Of a DNA stretch of 64,000 nucleotides, positions 45,169 through 55,838 are shown piece by piece. The DNA lies in assembly GCA_029379385.1 (NCBI GenBank), contig CM055613.1, forward strand, positions 20,044,001 through 20,108,000. The letters are read 5' to 3'. This stretch comes from Quillaja saponaria (taxonomy: Eukaryota > Streptophyta > Magnoliopsida > Fabales > Quillajaceae). A model generated the notes under the pieces. The model was given only the letters and a program-made list of their open reading frames with translations, was not told the DNA's origin and did not search any database. The translations under genes and the position numbers were made by a program. How positions within the stretch are numbered: the stretch's first letter is position 1; each line of letters begins with the position of its first letter.

Positions 45169-45171
45169 ACC

Positions 45172-45510
45172 ATGGAGAAGTACTAGGGCGAATGAAACCC
45201 TTGTCTAATAAGTCTTGCAACTTGTCCTTTTGTTCTTTCCACTCAGTTGTTGCCATTTTATAAGGAGGAATGGAAATAGGATAAGTGCCTAGAATTATAT
45301 TAATGTAAAACTCTATTTCTCTATCAGGTGGTAGCCTCAGTAACTTCTTTGGAAACACACCATGAAGCTCATTTACCATATGGACTTGCTTCAAATTTTT
45401 TTCATGTTGCTCAATTTCATGAACAATAACCAAGCAACCTCGGCAATCATTTCTCATTAAACGCAGAGCACCTAAAGCAGAAATCAAGTTATACGGTGTT
45501 ATAATCACCT
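45172..45510 (-). pseudogene. Gypsy RT N-terminal end, cut by a CACTA end
   Basis: On the minus strand from 45508: LKQVHMVNELHGVFPKKLLR, PPDREIEFYINIILGTYPIS, IPPYKMATTEWKEQKDKLQD, then [15 protein letters not shown]. This is the protease-RT linker and the first RT strands (compare [15 protein letters not shown] of the copy at 37260-37310). It stops within a few residues of the CACTA terminus. The rest of RT, RNase H and integrase are absent from the window. The frame is open, with several conservative substitutions. Confidence 0.88.
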
Positions 45511-45720
45511 TGAAACAAGAAAGTATGCATACCTAGAAGGTCAAATTTCATAACCTTGTTATGATAGTCAAGAGTCGCATAACAAAAAGCTAACCAATCT
45601 ATACTTAAGATCACATTAAACTCTATCATATCTAGCATAACCAAGTTAATTATTAATTCTTTACCTTCTACCAATATCATGGAATTTTTGTAGACAATCT
45701 ACAAGTATAGATTTCCTAAC
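45489..45720 (-). pseudogene. Gypsy aspartic protease C-terminal part
   Basis: It reads MILVEGKELIINLVMLDMIE, FNVILSIDWLAFCYATLDYH, NKVMKFDLLG. FNVILSIDWL near 45605 corresponds to the F-D-V-I-L-G-M-D-W-L motif; Gly and Met are replaced, so the fold is likely impaired. The preceding catalytic segment (45720-45850) is shifted out of frame. It belongs to the same element as 45172-45510 and the gag at 45721-46855. Confidence 0.8.
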
Positions 45721-46855
45721 ATATGTAGTACTTAAAAATGATTGCTCTAAAGGTGTAGGTTATCTATCAAATCATACAACAAAATATGGTGAAACATATA
45801 AGTGTATGGAGCCTGGATCAAACAGAACATATGCATCAGAAAAGTAAACATGTAGTATACATGTGACATTAAATTAGATGTTTATGCATCTTGTTGACTT
45901 AAAGAAAATACCTTAGCTTGACTTCTGCTTCCAAAACAACAACCACCCTGGAAAGGACCACCAATATCTCTACTTGCCTGACCACCAACAGTTTTCATAA
46001 ACTGGGCTATAATAGGAAGGGGTGATAATGTAAGCTAAACTAATCCCTGACTAGAACCATTTCGAAGCAAAGGACAATTCCTCCTCAAATGGCTCATATA
46101 CCCATACTAAAAGCAAGCACCAGTCTCTTTATAGCAAGACCCATGATGAATCTTACCATAAGATACCTCTATGAAATTGTCTGGAACTCTATTGCCTAAT
46201 ATGAACTATGCTCCTCTGATCTGATCTCCAACTCTGAGCACTGAAGGAAGATTGCCCACTAGATCAAGATCGACCTCTTAAACCCTTAGAATAACTTTAC
46301 AAACCCTGAAATCTATATCCCTTGCTACAACAACCAGTAACACAGCTCTGACAATCTTGAAATCCCTTAGTCTTAACCCTTTTCTTTTCATGGTTGACCG
46401 ATCTTATAGCTTTCTCATCTCAATCCTACGAGTTATATTAACTGCCTGAGAGTGTGTCTAAAACTAATGCAAAGCCAATTTCTTGTACAACGAAGTAAAG
46501 ACACATATCTTTGAATCCTATATTGCTCATCCTCTAAACTGGCATAACAAGATAACTAAATGAACCTTACATCATACTCAGCCACAGTCACAGAAGGGGT
46601 CTAACATAAGCTCCCAAACTTCCTTTTTCTAGCCTCACAAACACTGGGGAAGTAAGAATCATCTTATGAGTCGATTAGAAAACTAGTCCCATGTCAAAAG
46701 TGGGTTGCCAACTACCATATCATGAAGCATGGTCTCATACCATGTTCTTGCTACATCATCTAACATAAACCCTGCACACTCAGCATTCCAAACTATGTCC
46801 AACCCCATAACCTGACAAATTTGCTGCACATCGTCTAAGAATGCATGCAAGTCTA
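45721..46855 (-). pseudogene. gag: Gypsy gag, C-terminal part, split by the Athila-like insertion
   Basis: The minus strand from 46855: VDLHAFLDDVQQICQVMGLD, NAECAGFMLDDVARTWYETM, VGNPLLTWD, then degraded capsid with many stops. Basic linker near 46250-46400. The zinc knuckle near 46080-46130 reads CF-stop-YGYMSHLRRNCP, with the second Cys changed to Tyr and a stop inside. Its missing N-terminal part lies on the far side of the 13-kb insertion (59854-60320): joining FIKFGAPKFTVIELSV there to VDLHAFLDD here restores a typical gag reading. The 5' end therefore equals the insertion point. Confidence 0.85.
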
Positions 46856-46860
46856 CTGAT

Positions 46861-48418
46861 AACTACTAATAACTCTGTGAAATAAATTTATTTCACTACA
46901 CTTTTGATTTCTATTTTGTGCTAAATCCTAGAATTTAGATTTAGAATTCGATTAAAATTAGTGTTTTGTATCTAGTATAGATTTTTAGGAGTTTGTAAGA
47001 TATTAACAAATTAGGAGTAGTTTTAATTGTTTTAGTTATTTAATTTATTTTCAAGTGTCTTTGTAGTGTCCTAGTCAAAAACAAAGAAGGATGTTTTGAA
47101 GTCTCGCACCACGACATGAAGTACTATGGCATTGTGGCGCCATAAAGGCAAATTAAAAGAAATAAGATAGTGAGCTCTATGCCGTGGCATGACAATACCT
47201 GCGTCGCAGTGCCATACCTCAAGAATTCCTTCATCCAAGTGAGAGAGCAACGAGCCATATCATCATACCAAGGCAATGTCCAAATTAGAGAAAATCAAGT
47301 CCAAGTTAGACAGTTGGCGTTACAGTGCCAATAAGGAATAAGCATTGGCCTCTCAACCGAGGCGACTCCTTAAGCAACCAAAGCAAGCAAAGCCATAATA
47401 CCATGCATGGGGACACCTTAACGTGAGAAGTTAGTGTCCTATATGGACTAGTCAAAAGTTGTGGCGCCACAACGCCAAGGAAGGAAGTGCTGCTATGCTT
47501 CTCATATTCCTAAGGACTTTTAGTTTTGTTAAACTAGAAGGTCAATACCTATATAATAAGGTGAAGGCTGAAGTTAAAGAGGATACCAGAGCTAGTGAGT
47601 TAAGAATTTCTAAGGAGCTTATGAAAATCTAGAGCCGTGAGAACTTCTAGTCTTCTACTCCTTCTTATTATTTTCTATCTACTTGTAATAGCGATTTCTT
47701 TTTATGTTGTTGTTTTCCATAGCTAGTATGGAGTAGTTTTATTTTAAGGTTGCAATTGGACTCACTTGTAGCCTATGTGACCCTTGCGTTGATTTAATGC
47801 ATGTTTTACTTTTAAATATTTGTGTTACCTTGTTCTTAATGCTTTTAATTGCTTGTTCACCATTTAGATTTGTTAGGAACCTTAGAATTGACTTGGAATA
47901 TTTGATTCTAGGGTTAGCCTTAGGTAATATATTTTTTGATTGGATTATTCATCTCAATTGAATAATTTGAATTGTTAAACATATAAGAATATACTCTTTA
48001 GCCACAAGTAACAGAATTAGATTGGTTCTTAAAGAATTTGTCTCAGTATAATTCTCATATGAATATAGTGAATTAGATTAAGAGAAATATTAATTACTAG
48101 ACATAGGAATATGCTTGTAATTGTTTGAGAAATCTAGGTTAATATTTGAAATATTGCATGAATTGAATTAAAGTAAGGAAAACTTAGGCGAAGTGTAAAA
48201 GTTATTGTAAATCTAGGTATTAGTTTAATTAATCTATATAAATTGGTTGTTAATTTAGAATTCTAAACTCTAAAATTGTATTGGCTTAATTAAAATTAAG
48301 TTGCATACATATTGATAAGTAGCTTTAGAAGTGATATAATTCCTCATGGTAACGATTTTTACTTTCAATTATATTACTTGCAATGAAACATGCGCTTGCA
48401 TTATAAAAATTCATGTCA
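46861..48418 (+). repeat. 5' LTR of the Athila-like element
   Basis: It begins within a few bases of 46861 (TACTAATAACTCTGTGAAAT) and ends TTCATGTCA. It is colinear with the 3' LTR; by eye roughly 85 percent of positions agree. It contains GTGGCGCC-type motifs (GCATTGTGGCGCCATAAAGG near 47131), a CCTATATAATAAGGTGAAGG sequence near 47551 that may include the TATA box, and a long AT-rich 3' part. Confidence 0.88.
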
Positions 48419-48440
48419 AGGTTTTGGCATCGTTGCCAGA
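48419..48440 (+). other. Primer-binding site, tRNA-Asp type
   Basis: Just after the LTR end comes AGGTTTTGGCATCGTTGCCA, close to TGGCGCCGTTGCCGGGGA, the complement of the tRNA-Asp 3' end used by Athila-lineage elements. The CG to CA change is consistent with cytosine deamination. Confidence 0.85.
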
Positions 48441-48639
48441 GAATAACATTTACTTTTCTTATTGATATCAATATAAGTATTCTTGATTCTAACTCAAGTT
48501 ATTATTTTATGTAATTTCAGGTACTATTTGACATTGCATACGACAAACTCAAAACTTGAAACTAGTGGCATACGATCTCGAGATCGAAAGAACTTTTTGA
48601 AAGTTAAGAAAAACCCAAGTTTTGAGAGACTCAAGTGTG

Positions 48640-49800
48640 ATGGCTAAGCAACAACAAGAAACTGAAAATAAGGCCTTGAGAGATTATGATGTCCCTCTTA
48701 TGCAAGGACTTCACTCAAGCATCCAAAGGCCAATTATTATTGCAAATAACTTTGAGATAAAGTTGGACATAATTCAAATGATCCATCAATCTGCATAATT
48801 TGGTGGTTTACCAAGCTATAACCCCTATGTCCATCTAGTAATTACATTGTTCGGAATTGTGCGATACGTTCAAGTACAATGACGTCTCCAATAATGTAGT
48901 CCTTCTAAGGCCTTTCCTTACTCAGTCCGAGATAAAGAAAAAAGTTGGTTGTATTCATTACCAAAAAATTCCATCACCATATGGCCGAACATGGCACAAA
49001 AATTTCTAGCCAATTTTTCCCTCCCACCAAAACCGTCAAATTAAAGAATGAGATCACATCATTCTTCCAATATGATCAAGAATCTTTCTATGAAGCTTGA
49101 GAGAGATTTAAAGATGAGATGCATAAATGACCTCATCATGGCATTCTAAAGTAGCTGTGTGTTCATACTTTCGATAATGGTTTGGTGACCTAAACTAGAA
49201 CCATAATTGATTCTGTTATTGGAGGTGCTTTGATGAGGAAATCAACTGATGATGTCTATGATCTTTTGGAAGAGATAGCCTCAAATAACAACCAATGGTC
49301 ATCCGAAAGGTTAGTATCCCAAAAAGTTGTTGGAATGCATGAATTAGATGCCATCATTGTCTTAACGACACAAATGGTTGGATTGGCAAAGAAATTTCAT
49401 AACTTTGGGGGTACAACAACATCCTAAAGTCGCTGTTATGGTTTGTGAAGCTTGTGGTGAAGGCCACTCTATTGATCAATGCCCAAATACTGAAGCGGTC
49501 CAATATGTACAAAATTTCAAACCCTAAAACAATCCATACTCTAACACCAACAATCCAAGGTGAAGGAATTATCCAAAATTTGGTTGGAATAACCAAGATG
49601 CATCTAATGCTACAAAGCCAAATTTCCCACCTGGATTTCAAGTTCAACAAAGGCAAGTAGCCTTCTAAAAAACCTTCCTTGGAAAACATATTTATGCATT
49701 ACATGTCTAGGACTAACTCAGTAATACAAAACCAAGCAGCATTTTTTAGAACTTTAGAAACACAAGCTAGCCAATGCTTTGACAAGTAGATCTTAAGGTG
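48640..49800 (+). pseudogene. gag: Athila-like gag with zinc knuckle
   Basis: The ATG at 48640 opens MAKQQQETENKALRDYDVPL, then PIIIANNFEIKLDIIQMIHQ, FGGLPSYNPYVHLV, FPYSVRDKEKSWLYSLPKNS, WPNMAQKFLANF, and after a frameshift YDLLEEIASNNNQWSSER (about 49258-49310). These are signature segments of the Athila Gag. The zinc knuckle near 49441-49485 is CEACGEGHSIDQC (C-X2-C-X3-H-X4-C, complete). A Pro/Asn-rich tail follows (49500-49680). Stops at 48797, 48880 and others kill it. The upstream segment (48540-48640, RSRDRKNFLKVKKNPSFERL) is also a normal Athila N-terminal extension, so the true start could be earlier. Confidence 0.9.
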
Positions 49801-50340
49801 CCCTTCCTAGTGCCACCGAGACAAACCCAAGAAAGGAAAACAAAGAACATTGTAAGGTAATTACTCTTCGATGTGAAAAAGAGTTTAAGGAGCCTAAAAA
49901 GAAAACTAAAGATGAGGCTCTCAAAAAAATAATTGAAGAAGACTTACCTATTGAAAAGAATGAGGAAAAGGTAATAACTAAATCACTAAAAGCAATTCCT
50001 CCTTTTCCATTCCTATAAAGGTTCCAAATTGAAGAAGACTTACCTATTGAAAAGAATGAGAAAAAGGTAATAGCCAAACCACCAAAAGCAACTTTTCCTT
50101 TTCCATTCCTATAAAGGTTCCAAAAATAGATATGTGACAAACAATTCCAAAAATTTTGGATGTGTTTAAGAAGTTACACATAAATATTCCATTTTCCAAA
50201 GTTCTTGATCAAATGTCAAGATTCGCCAAATTCATGAAGGACATTTTGTCCAAGAAGAAAAAAGTTTAGGTGATAAGAAATGGTGGCACTTACTAAAAAG
50301 TGCAGCACCATACTTTAAAAGAAGCTTCATCCTAAATTGA
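49801..50340 (+). pseudogene. Athila gag-protease linker with a 96-bp in-frame tandem duplication
   Basis: Charged linker sequence (KKTKDEALKK, IEEDLPIEKNEEKVI). The block 49931-50026 is repeated at 50027-50122, exactly 96 bp or 32 codons each, with about seven differences, so the duplication is in frame and not recent. Downstream reads FKKLHINIPFSKVLDQMSRF and KFMKDILSKKKK, the conserved segment just before protease in Athila polyproteins. Confidence 0.85.
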
Positions 50341-51150
50341 AAGATCCAGGTAGCTTTATTATTCCTGCACAATAGGCACACGATATTTTGGAAAGGCACT
50401 TTATGGCTTAGGTGCTAGTATAAATTTAATGCCCTTATCAATTTATCAAAAGCTATGAATAGGATAAGTAAAACCCACCTCTGTCACTCTATAATTAGCT
50501 GATAAATCACTCACATATCCTTAAGGGAATTGCAGAGGAGTTCTTGTTAAGGTAGACACATTAATCTTCTACTATGACTATATAGTCCTTGACATGGAAG
50601 AAGATAGATAAGTGCTTAATATTTTAGGAAGAATGAGGAGGACATTAATTGATGTCCAAAAGGGTGAACTCGCCTTGAGGGTAAATGATTAAGAGACCAA
50701 ATTGAATATTTTTCAATCTATGAAATTTTCTCTAGAACATGATGAGTGTTTTGTAATATACATAGTGATTAATATTACTCAAGAGGCATTTTTAGAAAAC
50801 TATCCAAGTGATCTTCTTGAGGCATCCTTAATTTCTTACATTAATAGAGATGATGATGAGTTTGTTGAGTGTATGAAGTTATTGGATGACTCACCATATA
50901 TGCCTATGCCAAATGCAAGATTGAAAATCTAAATATGCCACCATCCACTCCTTTGGGATCTAAGCCCTCGATTGAGGAGCCACCTACCTTGGAGCTCAAG
51001 CCATTGCCAATTCACCTAATGTATGCTTTTCTTGCCACTTCATCTACTTAGCCTATTATTATCCCTACACTCTTACTAACATACAGGAATACAAGCTCCT
51101 TCGAGTGTTGAATGAGGTGGACCATTGCTGACATTAAGGGAATAAGCCTC
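50341..51150 (+). pseudogene. Athila-like protease and protease-RT linker
   Basis: CTIGTRYFGKALYGLGASIN near 50366 is the protease active-site region; the catalytic Asp before LGA is Gly (GAC to GGC), so the enzyme is dead. LMPLSIYQKL, ADKSLTYP, GVLVKVDTLIFYYDYIVLDM, LGRMRRTLIDVQKGELALRV and FQSMKFSLEHDECF follow in the expected order to about 50760. An open 76-codon stretch (50702-50932) and the PSIEEPPTLELKPLPIHLMY segment (near 50967-51025) form the linker to RT. Confidence 0.88.
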
Positions 51151-52120
51151 TCCTTTTCATGCACAAGATTCTCATGGAGGATAATCATATAAAGGTACTA
51201 TAAAGCATTAAAGAAGGCTTTAACCCCATAATGAATGAGGTTGTTAAGAAAGAGATCATCAAGTGGCTAAATGCTAGCATCAACTATACTATTTCAAATA
51301 CCCTATAGCAAAGTCCTATCCAATGTATGCTAAATGAGTGAGGAATGATGGTCGTTGCTAATGCAAAGAACAAACTCATTCCAACGAGAACCAGACTGGT
51401 AGGAGGGTATGCATGGACTACTGAAAACTGAATATAGCTATAAGGAATACCATTTTCCCCTTCCTTTCATTGATCAAATGCTAAACCAGTTGGCAAGTAA
51501 GGAATATTATTACTTTCTAAATGGTTATTTAGGATATAACCAAATTGCTATTGCCCTAGAAAACCAAGAAAAAACCATATTCACTTGCCCTTATGGCACC
51601 TTCGCCTTTAGAAGGATGCCGTTTGGTCTTTGCAATGCCCCATAACCTTTCAAAGATGTATGTTGGCCATCTTCACCGATATGGTGTAACAAGACCTAGA
51701 AGTTTTTATAGATAACTTTTCTGTTTGACCTAGAAGTTTTTATAGATAACTTTTCTGTTTTTGGCAATTCATATGATGCATGTCTCTATAATTTAAATTA
51801 TGTGCTTAAAAGAGACCAACTTGATCTTAAATTGGTAAAAGTGTCACTTCATGATACAAGAGGGTATAATTCTAGGTCATAAGGGTATCTAATGAAGGAA
51901 TTTAGATAAATAGAGCTAAAATAGAAACCATTAAAAAACTACCTCCCCTTACTTCAATAAAAGGAATTAAAAGTTTTCTAGGCCATATTGGCTTTTATAA
52001 GAGATTCATAAAGGATTTTCCAAACCACTTTGCAACCTCCTAGAAATAAAACACCCCATTTATCTTTAAAGATGCATGTCCAGCTGCATTTTTAGAGTTA
52101 AGAAATAAATTAATATCTAC
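51151..52120 (+). pseudogene. Athila-like reverse transcriptase with duplicated active-site motif
   Basis: Fingers and palm: MNEVVKKEIIKWLNASINYT near 51230, a frameshifted TRT-GGY zone, then the open block 51409-51645 with HFPLPFIDQMLNQLASKEYY, FLNGYLGYNQIAIALENQEK and TIFTCPYGTFAFRRMPFGLC. The catalytic motif reads EVFIDNFSVFGNSYDACLYN, so the second Asp of the D-D pair is Asn. A perfect 34-bp tandem repeat (51693-51726, 51727-51760) covers this very motif and shifts the frame. The thumb (KSFLGHIGFYKRFIKDF-like, 51965-52025) is broken by several stops. Confidence 0.9.
51693..51760 (+). repeat. Perfect 34-bp tandem duplication in the RT active site
   Basis: GACCTAGAAGTTTTTATAGA... occurs twice without a mismatch, at 51693-51726 and 51727-51760. 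Because 34 is not a multiple of three it shifts frame. Perfect identity suggests it arose late, after the element was already dead. Confidence 0.95.
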
Positions 52121-52560
52121 CTCATAATTATGATCATTAATTAGACCTTACCTTTTGAATTAATGTGTGATGCAAGTGACTTTACAGTAGGTACAATTTT
52201 AGGGCAACGTAAGGAAAATATATTTTACTGTGTATACTATGCTAGTAAAACATTAACTGGTGCCTAATTAAAGTATCCCATAACAAAAAAATAACTATTA
52301 GCAGTAGTGTTTACCTTTGATAAGTTTTGTTCCTTTCTTATTGAAATTTAAGTTATTGTTTTTATAAACCACTATACTATTAAGTATTTGATTGATAAGA
52401 AAGATGCTAAGCCTAGGTTGAAAAGGTGGATCCTATCGAAAGGTCTCTGAAAACCAAGTAACTGATAACCTATCAAGGCTAGAAAGGGAAGACAAGATTA
52501 CTGAGATCATAATAATCAATAAAACCTTCCTGTATGAACAATTCTTCTAAGTTGTTCACA
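52121..52560 (+). pseudogene. Athila-like RNase H domain
   Basis: PFELMCDASDFTVGTILGQR (first catalytic Asp intact, near 52155), YCVYYASKTLTGA, LKYPITKK-stop-LLAVVFT, FDKFCSFLIEI, INHYTIKYLIDKKDAKPRLK, RWILS, then after a shift ENQVTDNLSRLEREDKI, the RNase H end and linker. A few stops. RT lies upstream and integrase downstream. Confidence 0.88.
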
Positions 52561-53530
52561 AGAGCTTGCCCTAGTGTGCTGACTTTGTCAATTATTAGTG
52601 AGCAAAGTTTTTCCTCCTGAAATTAATTCTCAACAAAAGAAAAGGTTCTTACATGATGTTAGATATTTTGTTTAGGATGACCCTTTCTTGTTTAAGCATT
52701 ATGTTGACCAGATTTTAAAAAGATATTTTGTGCCAACAAATGACTCCAAAGTCATGACAAACTTCCTCAAGAAGAACATTTTCACACGCTTTGGCACACT
52801 AGTGATGGAGGGTCACACTTTTAAAATAAATAAGTGAAGGCTTTTCTTGCTAAACATGGGGTGATACACAAGGTGGCACTAGCATACCATCCACAATTAA
52901 GTTGATAAACTGAGGTCTCCAATCGAGAGATCAAGAGTATCTTAAAGAAGACATTATGTCATTCTAGAAAGGATTGTTCCAAGCAATTGGATGATGCACT
53001 TTGGGCATACTGTACAACCTACAAGACCCCATTAGGAATGTCTCCTTAATGACTAGTTTTTGGAAAAGCATGCCACTTACTGGTTGAATTGGAACACAAT
53101 GCCTATTGGGCTATCAAGAAGTTAAATTTCAACAATGAGGCAGCTGGTGAGAAGAGGCTTCTCCAACTAAATAAGATGGATTAGTTTCGGCTTAATGCCT
53201 ATGAGAATGTAAAATTCTATAAAGAGAAGACCAAGAGGCTTGTATGATCAAAGGATTGTTAAGCACCAGTTTGAGCTAGGTTAACAAGTCTTATTATATA
53301 TTTCCCAATTGAAACTCTTCTCGAGAAAACTCAAGTCAAGATGGTTTGGTCCTTTCACCATTGTTAAAGTATTTCCATATGGAGTGGTAGAGTTGATTAC
53401 CACTACTCTACATAGGACATTGAAAGTGAATGGACAATGGTTCAAATGTTATTAGAGAGGAAAAATTGATTGCCAACTTACCTCCGTAAACTTAATAGTG
53501 CCACTTAAGCACAACTAAGTCAAGCTAAGG
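52561..53530 (+). pseudogene. Athila-like integrase
   Basis: It starts in the linker (QKKRFLHDVRYFV, DDPFLFKHYVDQIL near 52636-52720). The zinc finger and first catalytic Asp are deleted: the sequence jumps to VMTNFLKKNIFTRFGT near 52755. The second Asp is kept in SDGGSHF near 52802 and the Glu in [15 protein letters not shown] near 52910. Next come [60 protein letters not shown] and, after a frameshift, KLFSRKLKSRWFGPFTIVKV, FPYGVVELITTTLHRTLKVN (GPY/F-type C-terminal domain, 53310-53420). Frameshifts and stops throughout. Confidence 0.9.
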
Positions 53531-54157
53531 ACTTTGAACCAAGAGCTTTTTAGAAGGTAACCCAAGTTCTTAAACCATTTTCTTATTTTAAGTTTTATTA
53601 ATTTTTATTTAATTGTTAAACTTCACTAAGCTGTTACCGTCACTTTGTCAGGAAAAAAGCCAAAAGCAAGAAAAACAATTAGAAGCCATCACACTGCGGC
53701 GGTACAAGACCTCACACTGTGGCGCCTAATACCTAGGCAACATGTAAGTTAACTCAAGAGCATCACACTGCGACATAGCCTCACCACACTCTACGGCTTT
53801 AGTTTTTCAAAATTTTGGTATGTAACATAAAAAGCTCTTTGCTACAGCATTAGACACTAACACACCACGGCTCTTCCAATTTCAAAATTACATAATGAAG
53901 TCAGAGAGCTTGGTGCTACAAAGTGATCTACCATCAAGCCACGATGCCTAAAACCCATAAATGTAATTTAATAGTTAGAGAGCTTTATGCCGCTGTGCCC
54001 CAATATCTGTTGTGAATCCATAGGTTTGTTTATCTATCTGTATATATATAGATGCATAATCCAGCATGTCCCTTTGTGAAGTAAAAAAAAAACTCACAAA
54101 ATAAAATTTTGGGTTTTTACAATAAGGCATTTATGCCTTAACTTCCACTATGTCACG
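53531..54157 (+). other. Athila 3' non-coding region, first part
   Basis: The strand after integrase carries repeated CACACTGCGGC / CACACTGTGGCGCC / CACACTGCGACATAG motifs (53689-53780), also echoed in the element's LTRs. No open frame of note. It ends at TCACG (54153-54157), the target of the nested solo LTR. Confidence 0.6.
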
Positions 54158-55589
54158 TGATAAGTGTATGAAATAGCCTTATTATATGTCCTTTTTATGT
54201 ATACTATTTACTATGTTATTGAGTTTTAGTTTAATTATTGCTTAGTTAAGTAATTTGATTTAATGTGTTGAATTTCAGTTGAGTATGCTTAGGATTTAGC
54301 ATTTAATTAGGAATTTTATTAATTCTTAACTTAGTTTGTGTGTTTTGAAGAAAACCCCTTTGAAGTCAAATAAGGATTTTCTACGTGTTGGGTACCACAG
54401 TAGCAAAAAAGGGGAGCCACTGCACCCAAAATCATGCAAAACACAATCCAGGCAAAGAGCACTGCCATCTAGGTGCCAGGAAGCTAGCACTAGGGCACCC
54501 AAGATAGTGGTAGCCAATGCCTAGGGGTAAAAAAGTTGCAACTTAAGCGCTCATAGTGATCCTATAATTCGATTTTCAGTGTTGAGGAGCTGGAACTTCA
54601 ATGGTGGGCCACCGGATCGATTCCTAGTCCTAATTAACTTCTTTTTAAAGGGTTTTGAAGCCTTTTTAAAGAGATTTATGTAGGGGAATCAAAACACACA
54701 ATTGAGCAAGGAATTTCTGGAGATTTAGAGTTAATTGAGAGTGCTTACAGCTACAGGAGCAAGAGATTTTGAAGAGCTTAGAGACCGACATCCTTCTAGT
54801 TTTCTGTATTTCCTTCTTTCCTTTTAGTTTCTTTGCATGTTTTTCATGATTTGCTTAGCTATAGTCATGTTTACACCTAGTAGCATTAACTAAATCCTTT
54901 TTTTAGGATTATGATGGAATTCACTTGTAGTTTGATTCAATTTTATTTATGGATTGCTTAAGGTTTGATATTATTGTTATTTATGTCATTCTATGTTCAT
55001 TGCTTCTAATTACTTAATCACTAATTAGATAGATTTGGTAACTTAGAGGAATCTTGACAAATTTAGGTTTAGCCTTGAATGATATAACACATGCTTGAAT
55101 TCATTCACCTAGTTATTTGAATTTGATTCGTATATAGGATAGACATATACCTATATACCTTATGTAGCCAAATTAGGTTTGTTCTTAATGAACCTTGATT
55201 AATTCAATTCTCATAGACATATAATGAATTGATTAACTAAGGTATGAATTATAAGCAATTCGAAAGATACTTATAATTAACTTGGAATCCTAGGTTAATG
55301 ACATAATATCATAACTAAGCATGATAGGATAAAGGCAAATCAAGTGAAGTGTGATGGAAGTTATAATCCTATGTTTTCTCTACATAAACTTAAGTTCAAT
55401 TATTTTATTTACTTGCTTTGGTTTAGTCATAGTTAACAATCTCAAATTTTCAATTGTCTGGATAAAGTTGGAGTTGGTAAATTTTAGTACTTGACTTGAT
55501 AAAATTAATTCTTCGTGGGAACAATATTTATTTTTCCCTTTATTACTTGTTTAAACAATATGTGCACTTGCATAATATTTTTCACAACA
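54158..55589 (+). mobile_element. Nested solo LTR of a second Athila-like family, perfect TCACG duplication
   Basis: It starts TGATAAGTGTATGAAATAGC, parallel to TGATAACTCTATGAAATAGA of the host element's LTR, and ends TTTTTCACAACA. TCACG lies on both sides (54153-54157 and 55590-55594). The 3' half is colinear with the host LTR (TTGCTTCTAATTACTTAATC, TTAATGAACCTTGATTAATT, GAAGTGTGATGGAAG) but strongly diverged, so it is a distinct family. Length 1,432 bp. No coding sequence. Confidence 0.9.
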
Positions 55590-55838
55590 TCACGCTGTGT
55601 GTAACTTTGAAATTAAAAAAATTAGGGTGCAATGCACAAGACCAGATGTCGCAGTGTCCTATTAGGAATTCACTTTTAAAACACAGCAATCAGAAACCCC
55701 AATATACCAAAACATAAACCTACACATGCTCTCTCTTAAATCTTGACGCAATAGGTTTGAGACCCTATTTAAATTTATGCAGCTATGCTGACTTGATGGT
55801 AGGGTATCTATAGGGTTTAGATTGGCTTTTGCAAGTTC

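Noticed and set aside
48419..48440. tRNA gene
   Set aside because: It is only the ~18-bp complement of a tRNA 3' end (primer-binding site), without a cloverleaf. The same applies to the tRNA-Met-like sites.
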